7,684 nucleotides of DNA from an uncultured Muribaculaceae bacterium. Lineage in GTDB: Bacteria; Bacteroidota; Bacteroidia; Bacteroidales; Muribaculaceae. The notes under the pieces are model-generated. The model had not been told where the DNA came from, did no database searches, and was given only the letters and a program-made list of their open reading frames with translations. Each line of letters starts with the position of its first letter. Positions within the stretch are counted from its first letter, which is position 1. Shown here piece after piece: positions 7,067-7,684 of this stretch. Both the position numbers and the translations under genes were made by a program. The stretch lies in the NCBI GenBank assembly GCA_934663645.1, contig CAKUKR010000093.1:1-7684 (forward strand), in the 5' to 3' direction.

Positions 7067-7684
7067 TTATCGCTTGTCTGGGTTTCCCTCGTAGAAGTTG
7101 ACGAAAGCTCGGTTCACGAGCCGTATGCCGCCGGGGGTGGGGTAGTTGCCCGAGAAATACCAGTCGCCGGTGTGGTTTGGAATTGCGCGGTGCATACCTT
7201 CCAATGACTGGTATACTATCTGCACTTCGGCGTTTGTGCCTTCCGGGGTCAGCATCTCTGCTATTTTCTCGGAAATCTCCTCGTCGGTAAACGGCGCATA
7301 GATTTCCTTGACGCAATTTCGCATCTCCACTTTGGGCAGTTGTTCCTGCGCCTTGCACTGTTCATACACATGAGCGGTCACGTCCTCCATGCCGCGCTCT
7401 TTGAGCAGCTGTATAGCAGCGCGGAAGGCTATGAACTCGCCCATGCGCGACATGTCGATGCCGTAGCAGTCAGGGTATCGCACTTGCGGCGAACTCGACA
7501 CGATTATGATTTTGCGAGGCTGAAGCCGGTCTAGTATTCGTATGATAGACTGTCGAAGAGTCGTGCCGCGCACGATGCTGTCGTCAATCACCACGAGTGT
7601 GTCAGTTCCCTTGCGGATAGTGCCGTATGTGATGTCATAGACGTGGGCGGCAAGGTCGTCGCGTGTCTCACCCTCGGCGATGAA
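7067..7684 (-). CDS. purF: PurF-like amidophosphoribosyltransferase, C-terminal part (5' end beyond window)
   Basis: This frame runs in from the right edge and ends at TAA (7069-7067), giving the last 205 residues. The sequence is the phosphoribosyltransferase half of glutamine-PRPP amidotransferase, which makes 5-phosphoribosylamine from PRPP and glutamine in the first step of purine synthesis. The PRPP-binding motif VVIDDSIVRGTTL is at residues 31-43 of the visible part. It is followed by SSSPQVRYPDCYGIDM (63-78), the usual PurF continuation. The tail NHTGDWYFSGNYPTPGG (170-186) is, from memory, typical of a longer Bacteroidetes variant rather than of the E. coli enzyme. The glutaminase domain lies outside the window and cannot be checked, so a paralogue with another role remains possible. 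The first internal GTG at 7594 is not the true start, because family sequence continues upstream of it. It is the most upstream visible gene of the probable operon. Confidence 0.88.
   Translation of the reverse strand, partial: FIAEGETRDDLAAHVYDITYGTIRKGTDTLVVIDDSIVRGTTLRQSIIRILDRLQPRKIIIVSSSPQVRYPDCYGIDMSRMGEFIAFRAAIQLLKERGMEDVTAHVYEQCKAQEQLPKVEMRNCVKEIYAPFTDEEISEKIAEMLTPEGTNAEVQIVYQSLEGMHRAIPNHTGDWYFSGNYPTPGGIRLVNRAFVNFYEGNPDKR

Overview
The window looks like an ordinary chromosomal stretch from a member of the Bacteroidota, probably order Bacteroidales. This rests on protein character and is an inference. The orphan HsdR N-terminal-domain protein, the Bacteroidetes-style PurF-like tail, the carboxynorspermidine decarboxylase and the general absence of Shine-Dalgarno sequences before starts all fit. 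Base composition is moderately GC-rich and even, with no insertion sequence, phage gene, CRISPR array, tRNA or rRNA visible.

Seven genes lie head to tail on the minus strand and fill almost everything from 129 to the right edge. In order of transcription (right to left) they are: a PurF-like amidophosphoribosyltransferase cut by the right edge (7067-7684), a U32-family protein (5287-7056), an exported S1/P1 zinc nuclease (4434-5258), a small PD-(D/E)XK protein with an HsdR N-terminal domain (3946-4437), a UvrD/PcrA superfamily 1 helicase (1605-3944), carboxynorspermidine decarboxylase NspC (469-1608) and a MazG-like nucleotide pyrophosphohydrolase (129-455). Junctions run from 4-base ATGA overlaps to a 28-base gap. 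This suggests one transcript, with its promoter beyond the right edge. At the left edge, a short open frame on the plus strand (1-111) probably represents the end of a convergent gene.

The genes share a loose nucleotide and nucleic-acid theme: PRPP-dependent purine synthesis, probable rRNA/tRNA modification by U32, nucleic-acid hydrolysis, DNA unwinding and nucleotide-pool cleaning. A polyamine-synthesis enzyme sits among them. Nothing here clearly amounts to a new system. The points most worth a second look are the orphan restriction-like nuclease domain packed one base upstream of a helicase gene, the two cysteine clusters of the U32 protein, and the signal-peptide cleavage that the zinc chemistry of the S1/P1 enzyme predicts. 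Many long open frames on the plus strand are codon-aligned shadows of the minus-strand genes and were not annotated.
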